Assembly: GCA_937879855.1 (NCBI GenBank)
Contig: CALFMO010000027.1
Coordinates: 1 to 14,959 of the forward strand
Reading direction: 5' to 3'
Source: an uncultured Acidobacteriaceae bacterium
Lineage (GTDB): Bacteria > Acidobacteriota > Terriglobia > Terriglobales > Acidobacteriaceae
DNA length: 14,959 nucleotides
Shown in pieces: positions 1 through 6,622 of the stretch (position 1 is its first letter; the number at the start of each line of letters is the position of its first letter). A model generated the notes under the pieces. That model was not told the origin of the DNA. It saw only the letters and a list, made by a program, of their open reading frames with translations, and did no database searches. The position numbers were made by a program, and so were the translations under genes.

Positions 1-189
1 CACTGCTGACACCGAGCACGCGAAAGCGTCTGCCGCTAAGGCTTCGTTCAAACGGTTTTCGAGGAACCTGAGAACCACGCAGTCAGCGTCGAAGGGCTGT
101 TGCGCTATCACGATTCCGGCGAGTAAAGGGGCGACAACTCTCGCTTCAAGGCCACTGGTGGTTTGCATTTCCGCGTCGGCTTTTGACAT
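1..189 (-). CDS. Possible gene running off the left edge, function unknown
   Basis: A minus-strand frame is open from ATG at 189 to base 1 with no stop (63 codons, 3' end missing). A second in-frame ATG lies at 168. The visible peptide begins MSKADAEMQTTSGLEARVV and continues with a short hydrophobic stretch (about residues 21-29) and an amphipathic, Leu/Ala/Glu-rich part. I recognise no family. An AGGGG sequence stands just before the ATG at 189, but it is too close (about 1 nt) for a good ribosome site. The reading frame, biased amino-acid content and divergent position relative to the HNH gene favour a real gene, but a frame this short may be open by chance. Confidence 0.35.
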   Translation of the reverse strand, partial: MSKADAEMQTTSGLEARVVAPLLAGIVIAQQPFDADCVVLRFLENRLNEALAADAFACSVSAV

Positions 190-210
190 TCCCCTAACCA
201 CTGCTACAGT
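183..210 (+). promoter_or_regulatory. Candidate sigma70-type promoter of the HNH gene
   Basis: A perfect -35 box TTGACA (183-188) is followed after 16 bp by TACAGT (205-210, 4 of 6 consensus bases). Transcription would begin near 216-218, only about 10 nt before the ATG at 226. No Shine-Dalgarno sequence is visible in that short leader, so the mRNA may be nearly leaderless. The -35 box overlaps the start of the divergent left-edge frame. Confidence 0.4.
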
Positions 211-225
211 TGTCATCGCAGCCGC

Positions 226-933
226 ATGTCTATGACCACAATTCAGGACGACATATCGAGCTACCGCGAGATGTGCGACGCCGAGGGCGTGCAGACACTT
301 CAGCGGGGCATGAACTATCGGCTCCGTCCGAACTATTCGGTTATCTTGATGTCTCAGCGTTCCAGCGCGCCTTATCGGGATAGGATTTTTGACGACGGCG
401 TAAGGATCGAATACGAGGGTCACGACGTTACGAGGAAATCCTACGAGCATAACCCGAAAAACGAGGACCAGCCCGACACTTTACCGTCAGGCCGCCTCAC
501 GCAGAACGGCTTTTTTATAAAGGCGGTCGACGACTACAAGAACCGACGTCGACCCGCTGAGACAGTGAAAGTTTACGAGAAACTTTTCCCCGGCGTGTGG
601 TCCCTCAAAGGCTACTTTGATCTCATTGATTGCACGACCGTGCACGACGGCAAGCGAAACGTGTTTCGATTCATTTTACGATTGTCTGATCGAAACATGG
701 ATGAAGTCGGCCAGGCTCCATCGGAGATGGTGCACACCCGACTCATCCCCTCCGAAGTCAAGAAGGAAGTATGGAAGCGTGATAAGGGTCAGTGTGTTCT
801 ATGCGGTGACAGGAAGAACCTGCATTTTGATCACGACCTCCCGTTTTCGAAGGGCGGCACCAGCCTGACGGCCAAGAATGTTCGATTGTTGTGCATGAAG
901 CATAACCTCAAAAAATCCGCAAACATCGAGTAG
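226..933 (+). CDS. HNH endonuclease with SRA/YDG-like N-terminal domain (type IV restriction-like)
   Basis: Protein of 235 residues with two parts. Residues about 25-155 match a widespread SRA/YDG-like module that precedes HNH nucleases; visible signatures are MNYRLRPNYSVILMS, YEGHDV (63-68), PSGRLTQNGFF and VYEKLFPGVWSLKGYF. Residues 173-235 form an HNH/McrA-type zinc nuclease: C190-x2-C193, the HFDHDLPFSKGG segment with catalytic His at 203, N218, and C223-x2-H226-N227. Known SRA-HNH proteins flip out and cut DNA carrying 5-methyl- or 5-hydroxymethyl-pyrimidines, so a role in restricting modified phage DNA is likely, but target specificity cannot be read from sequence. ATG at 226 is used; ATG at 232 is an alternative. 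No Shine-Dalgarno sequence is visible. It stands alone, about 430 bp before the next gene. Confidence 0.86.
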   Translation: MSMTTIQDDISSYREMCDAEGVQTLQRGMNYRLRPNYSVILMSQRSSAPYRDRIFDDGVRIEYEGHDVTRKSYEHNPKNEDQPDTLPSGRLTQNGFFIKAVDDYKNRRRPAETVKVYEKLFPGVWSLKGYFDLIDCTTVHDGKRNVFRFILRLSDRNMDEVGQAPSEMVHTRLIPSEVKKEVWKRDKGQCVLCGDRKNLHFDHDLPFSKGGTSLTAKNVRLLCMKHNLKKSANIE

Positions 934-1367
934 GTCTGAAACCCTCCTCCCACTCCGAACGCGGCTTTGGCGATCCATGAAGAACGAGATCGCGTTGAGG
1001 CAATATTGCAGACGGGTGTGACAGCAACTGGCCCTTCCCACCGAAAACACCGTCAATGTGCCGCATGATTCGCTCTGCCCAAGTCATCGCACTTGCGATC
1101 AGCGACATCGTCCGCGGACTCGGTCGGCTTTCGTTCGAGTTTTCGGGATCTTCAGGGGGTCGCGCAACGAAAATGCTCGCCGCAATCGGGAGTACGCGCT
1201 TGGGGCCCTGGTCCGTACAGGGCAGTCTGACGGGCCGAAAACGACTTGGTTGTCGAAATAAATGCCAGCCGACAGGAATGTTCTGGTCCTGTTTTTTGTG
1301 CCCAGGCAGAATGGATTGCCGAATAAAATGTTCCGAACTCAACATTTCTAACCGTTGCGAGCTCCTC
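934..1367 (+). other. Long gene-poor stretch; no supported gene
   Basis: 434 bp lie between the HNH stop and the first Met of the kinase that aligns with its family. The kinase frame stays open back to ATG 1056, but the extra 104 residues (Cys- and Arg-rich) do not resemble a kinase extension and are probably not translated. Another plus frame (940-1062) has a protein-like stretch (AALAIHEERDRVEAILQTG) without a start codon; it could be a remnant of a decayed gene. I see no tRNA, array or clear terminator. Confidence 0.4.
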
Positions 1368-1982
1368 ATGGATCAAGGAAAGCTGATCGTTTTCGAAGGA
1401 CCAGATGGCATCGGAAAGTCGCACTTGTCGGGAGAGACGTGCCGATGGCTAAACAGTCGCGGGATAGATGCAGTGGAGGCCTCCTTTCCTGGAAATGCTG
1501 CCAACACCCTTGGGCAACTCGTTTATGATCTTCATCACGGCCATAGCGACCACTTTCACATCCCCGCGATAAATCCTCTCAGCCTTCAAATGCTCCATGT
1601 GGCCGCGCATATCGACGAAATCGACCGTTTCATAAAACCGGCTATCGCGGTTGGCACCTGGGTTATTCTGAACCGATTCTGGTGGTCAACCTGGGTCTAC
1701 GGAATGTTGGATAACGCGAATCAGAAGTGCCTGGAGTTGATCATTGAGGCGGAACGACATTATTGGGGCGATGTCGTGCCTAGTGCTATTTTTCTGGTAG
1801 GGCGGAAGGAGGCAATCCGCCGGGAGCACGCGCAGGAGACCTTTGGTCGCTTGTCATTTCTCTACAAGCAAATGGCTACTCGTGAACAGGCTTCGGGTGT
1901 CATACACGATGTCGAGAACTCGGAAGTGGAGGCATCTTTGGCGACAATAACGCAAGTGCTCCGAGGAATCTTAAAACGGTGA
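1368..1982 (+). CDS. Thymidylate-kinase-like P-loop nucleotide kinase
   Basis: 204 residues. The P-loop is G11-PDG-IG-K17-S18 in the context VFEGPDGIGKSHLS, the typical start of dTMP kinases (FEGxDGxGKS). SFPG (39-42) and TLGQLV match the dTMP-kinase P-x-G/LG segment. The usual DR[FHY] motif is N102-R103-F104, with Asp replaced by Asn. An Arg-rich LID-like segment (GRKEAIRREHAQETFGR) follows. I chose ATG 1368 because the kinase fold starts immediately after it; the frame is open further upstream. A weak GAG site lies about 8 nt before. The next gene starts 30 nt after the stop. Because that gene resembles the helical part of 5-hmdU DNA kinase, this protein may be the P-loop half of a split enzyme that phosphorylates hydroxymethyl-dU (as nucleotide or in DNA) rather than a housekeeping Tmk. 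A dTMP/hmdUMP kinase is the alternative. Confidence 0.76.
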   Translation: MDQGKLIVFEGPDGIGKSHLSGETCRWLNSRGIDAVEASFPGNAANTLGQLVYDLHHGHSDHFHIPAINPLSLQMLHVAAHIDEIDRFIKPAIAVGTWVILNRFWWSTWVYGMLDNANQKCLELIIEAERHYWGDVVPSAIFLVGRKEAIRREHAQETFGRLSFLYKQMATREQASGVIHDVENSEVEASLATITQVLRGILKR

Positions 1983-2012
1983 CTGGACCTTCGAACCTAG
2001 GTATGATGAGTC

Positions 2013-3071
2013 ATGCCCTTGCCCGCCCAACTGACCCTCGATATTAGTTCAGTTCAAAACAGCTTAGGGCACTTCCCAGCCCCCCGTCTCCCGAGAGGCG
2101 TGCGCCAGACAAAAGTTTTCGACACATATTGGAAATTTGCAGCCAAACGGCAAGAGATCTTCTTTCGCCGACTCACTGGCGCTTTCCCACCATGGACTAA
2201 TGATCCGATTCTTCTCGAATTCAAGTTTACAAACGCATATCGCGCTTCGGATCGTGTTAGTCAGTATTTGATTCGCAATGTGATTTACCGGCACGACCAG
2301 AGCCCTGAGGACTTGTTCTTCCGAATCTTGGTTTTCAAGGTTTTCAATCGTATCGAGACTTGGGAGTTGCTGGAACGCGAGCTGGGTCGTATTTCCCTCG
2401 CAAACTACGATTTCGGACGCTACGACTCGACACTGACAGAAGCAATGCTGTCAGGAACTCGAATCTACTCTGCTGCTTACATCATGCCATCCGGGGGATC
2501 AACCGGGGATGAAAGAAAACACCGCAGTCATTTGCGTCTGATTGAGCAGATGGTGCGAGATCGCGTGCCCTCACAGTTGCAGCAGTCCGGTTCGATGAAG
2601 CGCGGTTTTGAAATCCTTCGATCTTACCCAATGATCGGCGACTTTCTAGCCTATCAGTTCATAACAGATTTGAACTACAGCACGCTGATCGATTTTTCAG
2701 AAATGGAGTTTGTAGTTCCCGGACCAGGCGCAAAGGACGGCATCAGCAAATGTTTTTGTGACACTGGTGGACTCACACATGCCGAATTGATCCGAATGAT
2801 GGTAGACATGCAAGAAGAGGAATTCGGGCGTTTGGAGCTAGATTTCAAATCGCTGTGGGGTAGGAGGCTACAGCTGATAGATTGCCAGAACCTCTTCTGC
2901 GAGGTGGACAAATATGCACGAATTGCACACCCTGACGTGACCGGGATCACGGGGCGAACTAGGATCAAACAGAGGTACCGGTTGAATTCGCAGCCACTGA
3001 ACTACTCGTATCCGGCGAAGTGGAAAATCAGAATTACCGAAGATCAGATGCTTGCCAAGGCGGGAGATTGA
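2013..3071 (+). CDS. 5-hmdU DNA kinase helical-domain-like protein (aGPT-PPlase family)
   Basis: 352 residues, all-helical in character. It matches from memory the family first named alpha-glutamyl/putrescinyl thymine pyrophosphorylase (Iyer, Aravind and colleagues), now tied to 5-hmdU DNA kinase and amino-acid:DNA transferases that hypermodify thymidine in phage DNA. Signatures: YWKFAAKRQEIFFRRL (39-54), PPWTNDPIL, KFTNAYRASDRVSQYLIRNV (71-90), FNRIETWELLE, IYSAAYIMPS (151-160), a helix-hairpin-helix-like LRSYPMIGDFLAYQF (202-216), FSEMEFVVPGPGA (228-240) and QLIDCQNLFCEVDKYAR (287-303). The helix-hairpin-helix and DNA-glycosylase-like fold suggest binding to a base in DNA. In phages this domain can be joined to a P-loop kinase; here the kinase is the separate gene just upstream. 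Its last 28 bp overlap the 3' end of the opposite-strand thymidylate-synthase-like gene. Function in a bacterial chromosome is inferred. Confidence 0.8.
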   Translation: MPLPAQLTLDISSVQNSLGHFPAPRLPRGVRQTKVFDTYWKFAAKRQEIFFRRLTGAFPPWTNDPILLEFKFTNAYRASDRVSQYLIRNVIYRHDQSPEDLFFRILVFKVFNRIETWELLERELGRISLANYDFGRYDSTLTEAMLSGTRIYSAAYIMPSGGSTGDERKHRSHLRLIEQMVRDRVPSQLQQSGSMKRGFEILRSYPMIGDFLAYQFITDLNYSTLIDFSEMEFVVPGPGAKDGISKCFCDTGGLTHAELIRMMVDMQEEEFGRLELDFKSLWGRRLQLIDCQNLFCEVDKYARIAHPDVTGITGRTRIKQRYRLNSQPLNYSYPAKWKIRITEDQMLAKAGD

Positions 3072-4051
3072 CACCACTTTGAACAGAGTTCCTTGAAAAC
3101 GGGATTGCCGCACTCCGCCAACATCTCTCGCACCGTTCCGGACCAGCCTCTCTTCCTGGCAGCGTAAGCTGTGACAACAAAAGAGAAATTTCGAAAGGCA
3201 GGGGGTCTGGCACGACTAGCGATTTTCTCCAATTCAACTTGCGTGAGTGACTCACGCATTAGAACCATCATATCCGCTTCAAGGTCAGCAAAAACCTCGT
3301 CGGACTCACATTTCGGTAACGCGAGGCTATCAGTGTTTTTCGCGGTCTCTGTACTGCGTGATTTTGCCAGCCGCACCAAATCCCTGTCGTACACATGCAA
3401 GCTGTCACTAAACTGTACATAGGTTCCCGCTTCCAATTTGAGCCATCCCGCGAGAATTTCCTGCAGGGACGTGAATTGCACAAAATTGTATGGTACTCCT
3501 AGGAACAGGTCGTTGCTTCTCAAGATTTGAGTCCACTCCAGTCGACCTTTTCTAACTTTCAAAAGGGAGCAAATGTTGCACGGAATATCCGACGATGCGG
3601 GCATTCCCAAAGCGTCCGGAAGGTCTGTTTTTGGATCCCAAATTTGAAGCACGACCTGTCTGCTATCGGGAGCGGAGCGGAGTGCAGAATACGCTCTCTC
3701 GATTTGATCTATCGCAAATCGGTGACGAAGACGATATCCATAAGCGCCATCGTATTGCGGTCCAGTGCCAGAAAATCTTGGAAGCTGTGGGTTCCAGAAA
3801 TTTAGAAAAGCCGAATCCTGTCGGCCGCGCAAGATCCAGACGATCTCGGCTATGGCGAACGCTGGATTCATCGATGGTCGTCTGCTCACGACCCATCGTT
3901 GCTGAGGGTAGCGAATGGAAAACGCTGCATGCAGGAGCTCACTCGTGCCGCCATCGCGACTCGGTTGAATTCCGTGCTGTTTGCCCCCGCCGAATTCGCT
4001 AGCGGCCTGCTGCCAGACCTGATCGGCGGAGTCGCCTTCAAACGAATGCAC
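3044..4051 (-). CDS. Thymidylate synthase / dUMP(dCMP) hydroxymethylase family protein
   Basis: 335 residues; start is GTG 4051 with a strong GGAGGGAG ribosome site about 5 nt before it. The core is clearly of the ThyA superfamily: AEIVWILRG with E69 (E58 of E. coli ThyA), YGYRLR (104-109), SRQVVLQIWDP, nucleophile C158 in DIPCNI, R178-S-N-D181 phosphate/nucleotide-binding segment, N189 in GVPYN, and H219-x-Y221 in SLHVYDRD. N189 equals N177 of ThyA, which favours a uracil over a cytosine base. Departures from ThyA: the His normally after the catalytic Cys is Asn (N159), and the usual C-terminus ending in Val is absent. Residues about 230-335 are an unrelated helical extension. These changes, plus the hmdU-kinase-like neighbours, fit a dUMP hydroxymethylase making 5-hydroxymethyl-dUMP; ordinary dTMP synthesis remains possible. 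Confidence 0.88.
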   Translation of the reverse strand: MHSFEGDSADQVWQQAASEFGGGKQHGIQPSRDGGTSELLHAAFSIRYPQQRWVVSRRPSMNPAFAIAEIVWILRGRQDSAFLNFWNPQLPRFSGTGPQYDGAYGYRLRHRFAIDQIERAYSALRSAPDSRQVVLQIWDPKTDLPDALGMPASSDIPCNICSLLKVRKGRLEWTQILRSNDLFLGVPYNFVQFTSLQEILAGWLKLEAGTYVQFSDSLHVYDRDLVRLAKSRSTETAKNTDSLALPKCESDEVFADLEADMMVLMRESLTQVELEKIASRARPPAFRNFSFVVTAYAARKRGWSGTVREMLAECGNPVFKELCSKWCQSPALASI

Positions 4052-4075
4052 TAGACTCCCTCCACCATACTCAAG

Positions 4076-4104
4076 ATATTACCGCACACTGGTGAGAGAG
4101 TCGA
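4076..4104 (-). promoter_or_regulatory. Candidate promoter of the thymidylate-synthase-like gene
   Basis: On the minus strand TCGACT (4104-4099) and TAATAT (4081-4076) are separated by 17 bp, each matching 4 of 6 consensus bases. They end 24 bp before the GTG start. The 150-bp gap after the deaminase-like gene leaves room for a separate promoter. The match is modest. Confidence 0.25.
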
Positions 4105-4201
4105 AAAAACTACGAACTGAATGAACTGAAGTCGCACCGTTTGCTGCCAGAGCCATACAACCATTCGTTGTTCGCCCTGCTCAGCCTCAAATGGGTTAGC
4201 A

Positions 4202-4852
4202 TCAGGGCTTGATTAACTTTGCCATTACAGCCAACATCGTCAAAAAGGCGGCCACCGCAAATGGTCCGTATATCAGAATCAGAGTTCGAAGCCGATCTAC
4301 GTTTTTTTGAATCTTTGACAAAGTGAGACTATTGCCCCCAAGCAGCTGCACATCTTGCAAACGGATGCCTCTTAAGTTCTGCGTGAAATGTACCTCTTCT
4401 TTATCTCGGTCTCCTCCAATATTCCCCTCAGCAAGGGTCGAAAAGAAGATAGAGAAAGTCGGCTCCCCCAGTCGCAATCGAATGTCGGACGGACCAACAT
4501 TTTGGACAGCGAAGAGGAGCTTGCCCCGAAAAGAGGGATCCACATGAAAGCCAGAGATGTTTACCAGTCCCTGCATCTTGAATTGAGTCCTGATCGCGAT
4601 GAACGCAATCAGGTCCGTTGGCATCCTAATTGATTCGTGTGTCGTTAAGATGGCGAATTGGCCTGGGGAGATAAGCGTGTAGGGTCTGCCCGTAGTCAAT
4701 TTATCGGGAGCCCGATGGCCCACGACGTAAACCTCGTCGCCCAGGCGGAGATCATATGATGCTTGCTTTACGAGCCGTTCTTCGTATTCAGGCCCGAGAA
4801 TTTGGTCTTCCCACTGTCGACTCTTGATCGCGCTGTTAGGAAGGAAGGCCAT
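4202..4852 (-). CDS. dCTP deaminase/dUTPase-fold protein with C-terminal TM helix and lost catalytic Glu
   Basis: 216 residues from ATG 4852, which has AGAGG 6 nt upstream; the frame is open further but the family N-terminus (MAFLPNSAIK) begins here. It matches Dcd proteins: ASYDLRLGDEVYVVG (31-45), PGQFAIL (63-69), R88 and Q94-GL, HVDPSFRG (103-110) and VQNVG (116-120). The D128 of E. coli Dcd is kept (D105), but the catalytic E138 falls on Ala115 in LLFAVQNVG, so normal cytosine deamination is unlikely. A hydrophobic helix at 191-214 near the C-terminus would anchor the nucleotide-binding domain on the cytoplasmic face of the membrane. It starts 2 bp after the stop of a two-TM gene, so translation is probably coupled. 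It may act as a membrane-bound pyrimidine-nucleotide sensor or effector. A dUTPase-like activity is the alternative. Confidence 0.8.
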   Translation of the reverse strand: MAFLPNSAIKSRQWEDQILGPEYEERLVKQASYDLRLGDEVYVVGHRAPDKLTTGRPYTLISPGQFAILTTHESIRMPTDLIAFIAIRTQFKMQGLVNISGFHVDPSFRGKLLFAVQNVGPSDIRLRLGEPTFSIFFSTLAEGNIGGDRDKEEVHFTQNLRGIRLQDVQLLGGNSLTLSKIQKNVDRLRTLILIYGPFAVAAFLTMLAVMAKLIKP

Positions 4853-4854
4853 CA

Positions 4855-5100
4855 CTATCCTCTGATTAGCTGGATGGTCCGCACAATTGTGGCCCCTATG
4901 GACGCAATCAGAATGAGTGCAAGGCCGCATACGATGCACCAATAGCTAGCGCGCACCGTATGAAACTCTGTTTTTGCCTCGCTGTTGTGCCAACTCCGCT
5001 TGCTACTGGATCCCCAGGGGATCGCCACCACTAAAGTAAACAGGCCGATTCCGACGATCACGCTGCCCCAGATCATCAATCCGACAAATCCGATAGGCAC
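4855..5100 (-). CDS. Small two-TM membrane protein
   Basis: 81 residues from GTG 5100; an in-frame stop five codons upstream leaves no other usual start. Two hydrophobic segments (about 5-28 and 51-75) flank a short polar loop (SSSKRSWHNSEAKTEFHT). The stop (TAG, 4857-4855) lies 2 bp before the ATG of the membrane-anchored deaminase-fold gene, so the two probably form a coupled pair, perhaps a complex. No family is recognised. A second frame overlapping its 5' half (5003-5263) makes the assignment less certain, but the hydrophobic pattern and coupling favour this one. Confidence 0.55.
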   Translation of the reverse strand: MPIGFVGLMIWGSVIVGIGLFTLVVAIPWGSSSKRSWHNSEAKTEFHTVRASYWCIVCGLALILIASIGATIVRTIQLIRG

Positions 5101-5372
5101 AATTACCGTCCATCAACAAGACTTTGTGAAGAGCGCCAGGGGCCGAACGATTTCGAGCAGCAACGGCCCCTTGTTCCACGACAGTGCTCTGGGACTCTCC
5201 AAGGTCTACGGTATCGCTGAATTGAACCAAGCACCATTCACGATCTAGGTTCCTTGCCGTCAAATGCCGTTTAATTGTCCTCTAACCCTAGCCCTTCTCG
5301 GGTATGCTCACGTCGTAGGTGACTTGTGGTTTCTCCACCCACGTAAAAGAATTTCTTTTGTCTGCGTCAGTT
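5101..5372 (-). other. Intergenic stretch with unresolved open frames
   Basis: 272 bp between the Nmad2-like gene and the two-TM gene. A minus frame at 5003-5263 (TTG start, 86 codons, peptide begins MTARNLDREWCLVQFSD) has protein-like composition but overlaps the two-TM gene by about 98 bp and shows no ribosome site. In another minus frame the peptide RTDADKRNSFTWVEKPQVT and its sequel (ending at 5288) follows directly after the Nmad2 stop and also looks coding, possibly a frameshifted former C-terminus. GGGGCC (5139-5144) and GGCCCC (5165-5170) form a 6-bp inverted repeat with a 20-nt gap. None of these is firm. Confidence 0.35.
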
Positions 5373-6029
5373 CTAGCGCAGAGAGCTACCTTTGCCTGAG
5401 TAGCGCTTCGCACTCTGGTCGAAATCAAATGGATCACCAGCGAGAATGTTCCGGGCGGCTTTGCAATCGGTGAACAGCCACTGGAGGAATGCTGAGCACT
5501 GGGGATCTTTGAAAACTCGATGTCCGATACCGTTCTTAAACCCCAGTGCCGCGAGCAACTCGGGAGCAACGACAGGCGCTGCCTTCCCGAAATAGAAATA
5601 ATCACGCGAGACAAGCACCCGGTTGACACCCGTATCCTTATTCAGGTTGAGTGGATTAGGGGTCCCGTCGGGGTTGCTGTGGTGCGAATCCAATTGTTGC
5701 CAAGGCTCGTTGACCTGGTCGCGATGGTAAATGTTGTCCCCCACCATCATTACACTACTGCCGTTTCTAACCGGGCGTTTGTCGAAGTATGCTTCGTTGA
5801 CCCAATACTCGTCGAAGGATAGCGACTCCGTCACTCGCATAGCGTAGACGCATCGGCCGGTGGCTTGTAGTCTTGCACCCCCCATGCCAACTACCCAGTC
5901 GTTTTCTTGTGCCTTAGCTCGAATCCGAGGCATACACGTTGCCAATGTGCAGCAGCCGTGAAATGGATTTGGAGCGAAGCCAAAGTCGCGGTCGACGACA
6001 TACATGTAGACCTTTCCCAAGGTCAGCAA
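5373..6029 (-). CDS. Nmad2-like nucleotide modification-associated protein
   Basis: 218 residues. The N-terminal half carries the pattern I associate with Nmad2 (nucleotide modification associated domain 2, defined by genome-context analysis of base-modification systems): YMYVVDRDFGFAPNPFHG (8-25), CTLATCMPRIRAKA, DWVVGMGGA, then DEYW (73-76), MVGDNIYH (95-102) and VSRDYFYFG (140-148). The exact reaction of the family is unknown; it recurs beside thymidylate-synthase, kinase and hypermodification genes, as here. Start is unclear: TTG 6029 overlaps the upstream TIR gene by 7 bp, TTG 6020 follows, and ATG 6005 has an AAAGG site but would cut the first beta strand. The TIR/Nmad2 coupling suggests one operon. 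A coding-like stretch in another frame follows the stop, so the C-terminus could be truncated. Confidence 0.78.
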   Translation of the reverse strand: MLTLGKVYMYVVDRDFGFAPNPFHGCCTLATCMPRIRAKAQENDWVVGMGGARLQATGRCVYAMRVTESLSFDEYWVNEAYFDKRPVRNGSSVMMVGDNIYHRDQVNEPWQQLDSHHSNPDGTPNPLNLNKDTGVNRVLVSRDYFYFGKAAPVVAPELLAALGFKNGIGHRVFKDPQCSAFLQWLFTDCKAARNILAGDPFDFDQSAKRYSGKGSSLR

Positions 6030-6508
6030 ACCCTCGTCGTGCTGGGATGGACGGCGTCTCTCTCAGTCCCATCTGAATTCTGGAAATGATTGCTTTCCCC
6101 TTCTATCGCGTCGACGATATTATCCGTATTCCATGCGACAATCGCCGACCCGTAGCGCTCCAGCGCCGCGGGCTTCTCAGCATCTGTTCCGCCCTGGGTG
6201 TACACTCCAACGATCCGCTTGCCCTGCTTTGCGGCCTCGGTGACTTCCCAATCGACCCACGGGCGCGTGTGCGTCTCCGTTCCGATCAATACCAGGACAG
6301 TTGAGGCCCAGGATATCTTCATGCGGAGGAGGCGGCGGATCGTCTCGTCTTTAACCCGCCCTTCTTCCATTCGACGCTGGTTGGCGGGTTTCATGCGAAC
6401 CGAGCTATTCCGAACGTCACTTCCACCTCTTGTTAACAGATCGGTGAGCTGATCAACTTTCTCGTTGTCAGCATGATGGTGGCTGATGAAGACGTGACGT
6501 CGAGTCAT
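6023..6508 (-). CDS. Small ThsB-like TIR domain protein
   Basis: 161 residues. ATG 6508 is chosen because GGAG lies 7 nt upstream and the TIR fold begins at once (RRHVFISHHHADNEK); the frame is open back to a GTG at 6601. The layout matches the ThsB/DUF1863 branch of TIR domains: first strand HVFISHHH (5-12), SSVRM, VKDETIRRLLRMKISWAS, STVLVLIGTETHTRPWVDWEV (69-89) and KRIVGVY. W84 with E88 four residues later corresponds to the TIR catalytic Glu. Known ThsB proteins sense phage and convert NAD+ to a cyclic ADP-ribose isomer that activates a SLOG-containing effector. Here the gene lies 114 bp downstream of a SLOG gene and overlaps the Nmad2 gene. The link to either partner is inferred from order. 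Confidence 0.82.
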   Translation of the reverse strand: MTRRHVFISHHHADNEKVDQLTDLLTRGGSDVRNSSVRMKPANQRRMEEGRVKDETIRRLLRMKISWASTVLVLIGTETHTRPWVDWEVTEAAKQGKRIVGVYTQGGTDAEKPAALERYGSAIVAWNTDNIVDAIEGESNHFQNSDGTERDAVHPSTTRVC

Positions 6509-6622
6509 TACGATCTCCGTGGATCTACCAGGGCGGAGCATGAAGCTGGCACACTGGTCTGTTGATGACATGTCTATTGTCTGCTTAAAGATCCTAGACA
6601 CGCCCTCTTGCCATTTCGATTC

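Noticed and set aside
1056..1367. N-terminal extension of the kinase frame to ATG 1056
   Set aside because: The extra 104 residues are Cys/Arg-rich with no kinase likeness, while the P-loop begins immediately after ATG 1368 as in dTMP kinases.
908..1369. 153-codon minus-strand open frame
   Set aside because: Composition is like a shadow frame (many Arg, Ser, Pro); it overlaps the HNH 3' end and has no family likeness.
3595..4002. 135-codon plus-strand frame inside the thymidylate-synthase-like gene
   Set aside because: It is antisense to the clear ThyA-family core motifs; nothing supports it.
4853..4942. Longer start for the deaminase-fold protein
   Set aside because: The extension (Cys/His-rich) overlaps the two-TM gene in another frame; ATG 4852 has a good ribosome site and matches the family N-terminus.
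5114..5175. CAACAAG/GGGGCC nested inverted repeat as a terminator
   Set aside because: The arms are not symmetrically spaced and no T-run follows.
5003..5263. 86-codon minus frame as an independent gene
   Set aside because: TTG start without ribosome site, and it overlaps the two-TM gene that is coupled to the deaminase-fold gene; kept only as unresolved.
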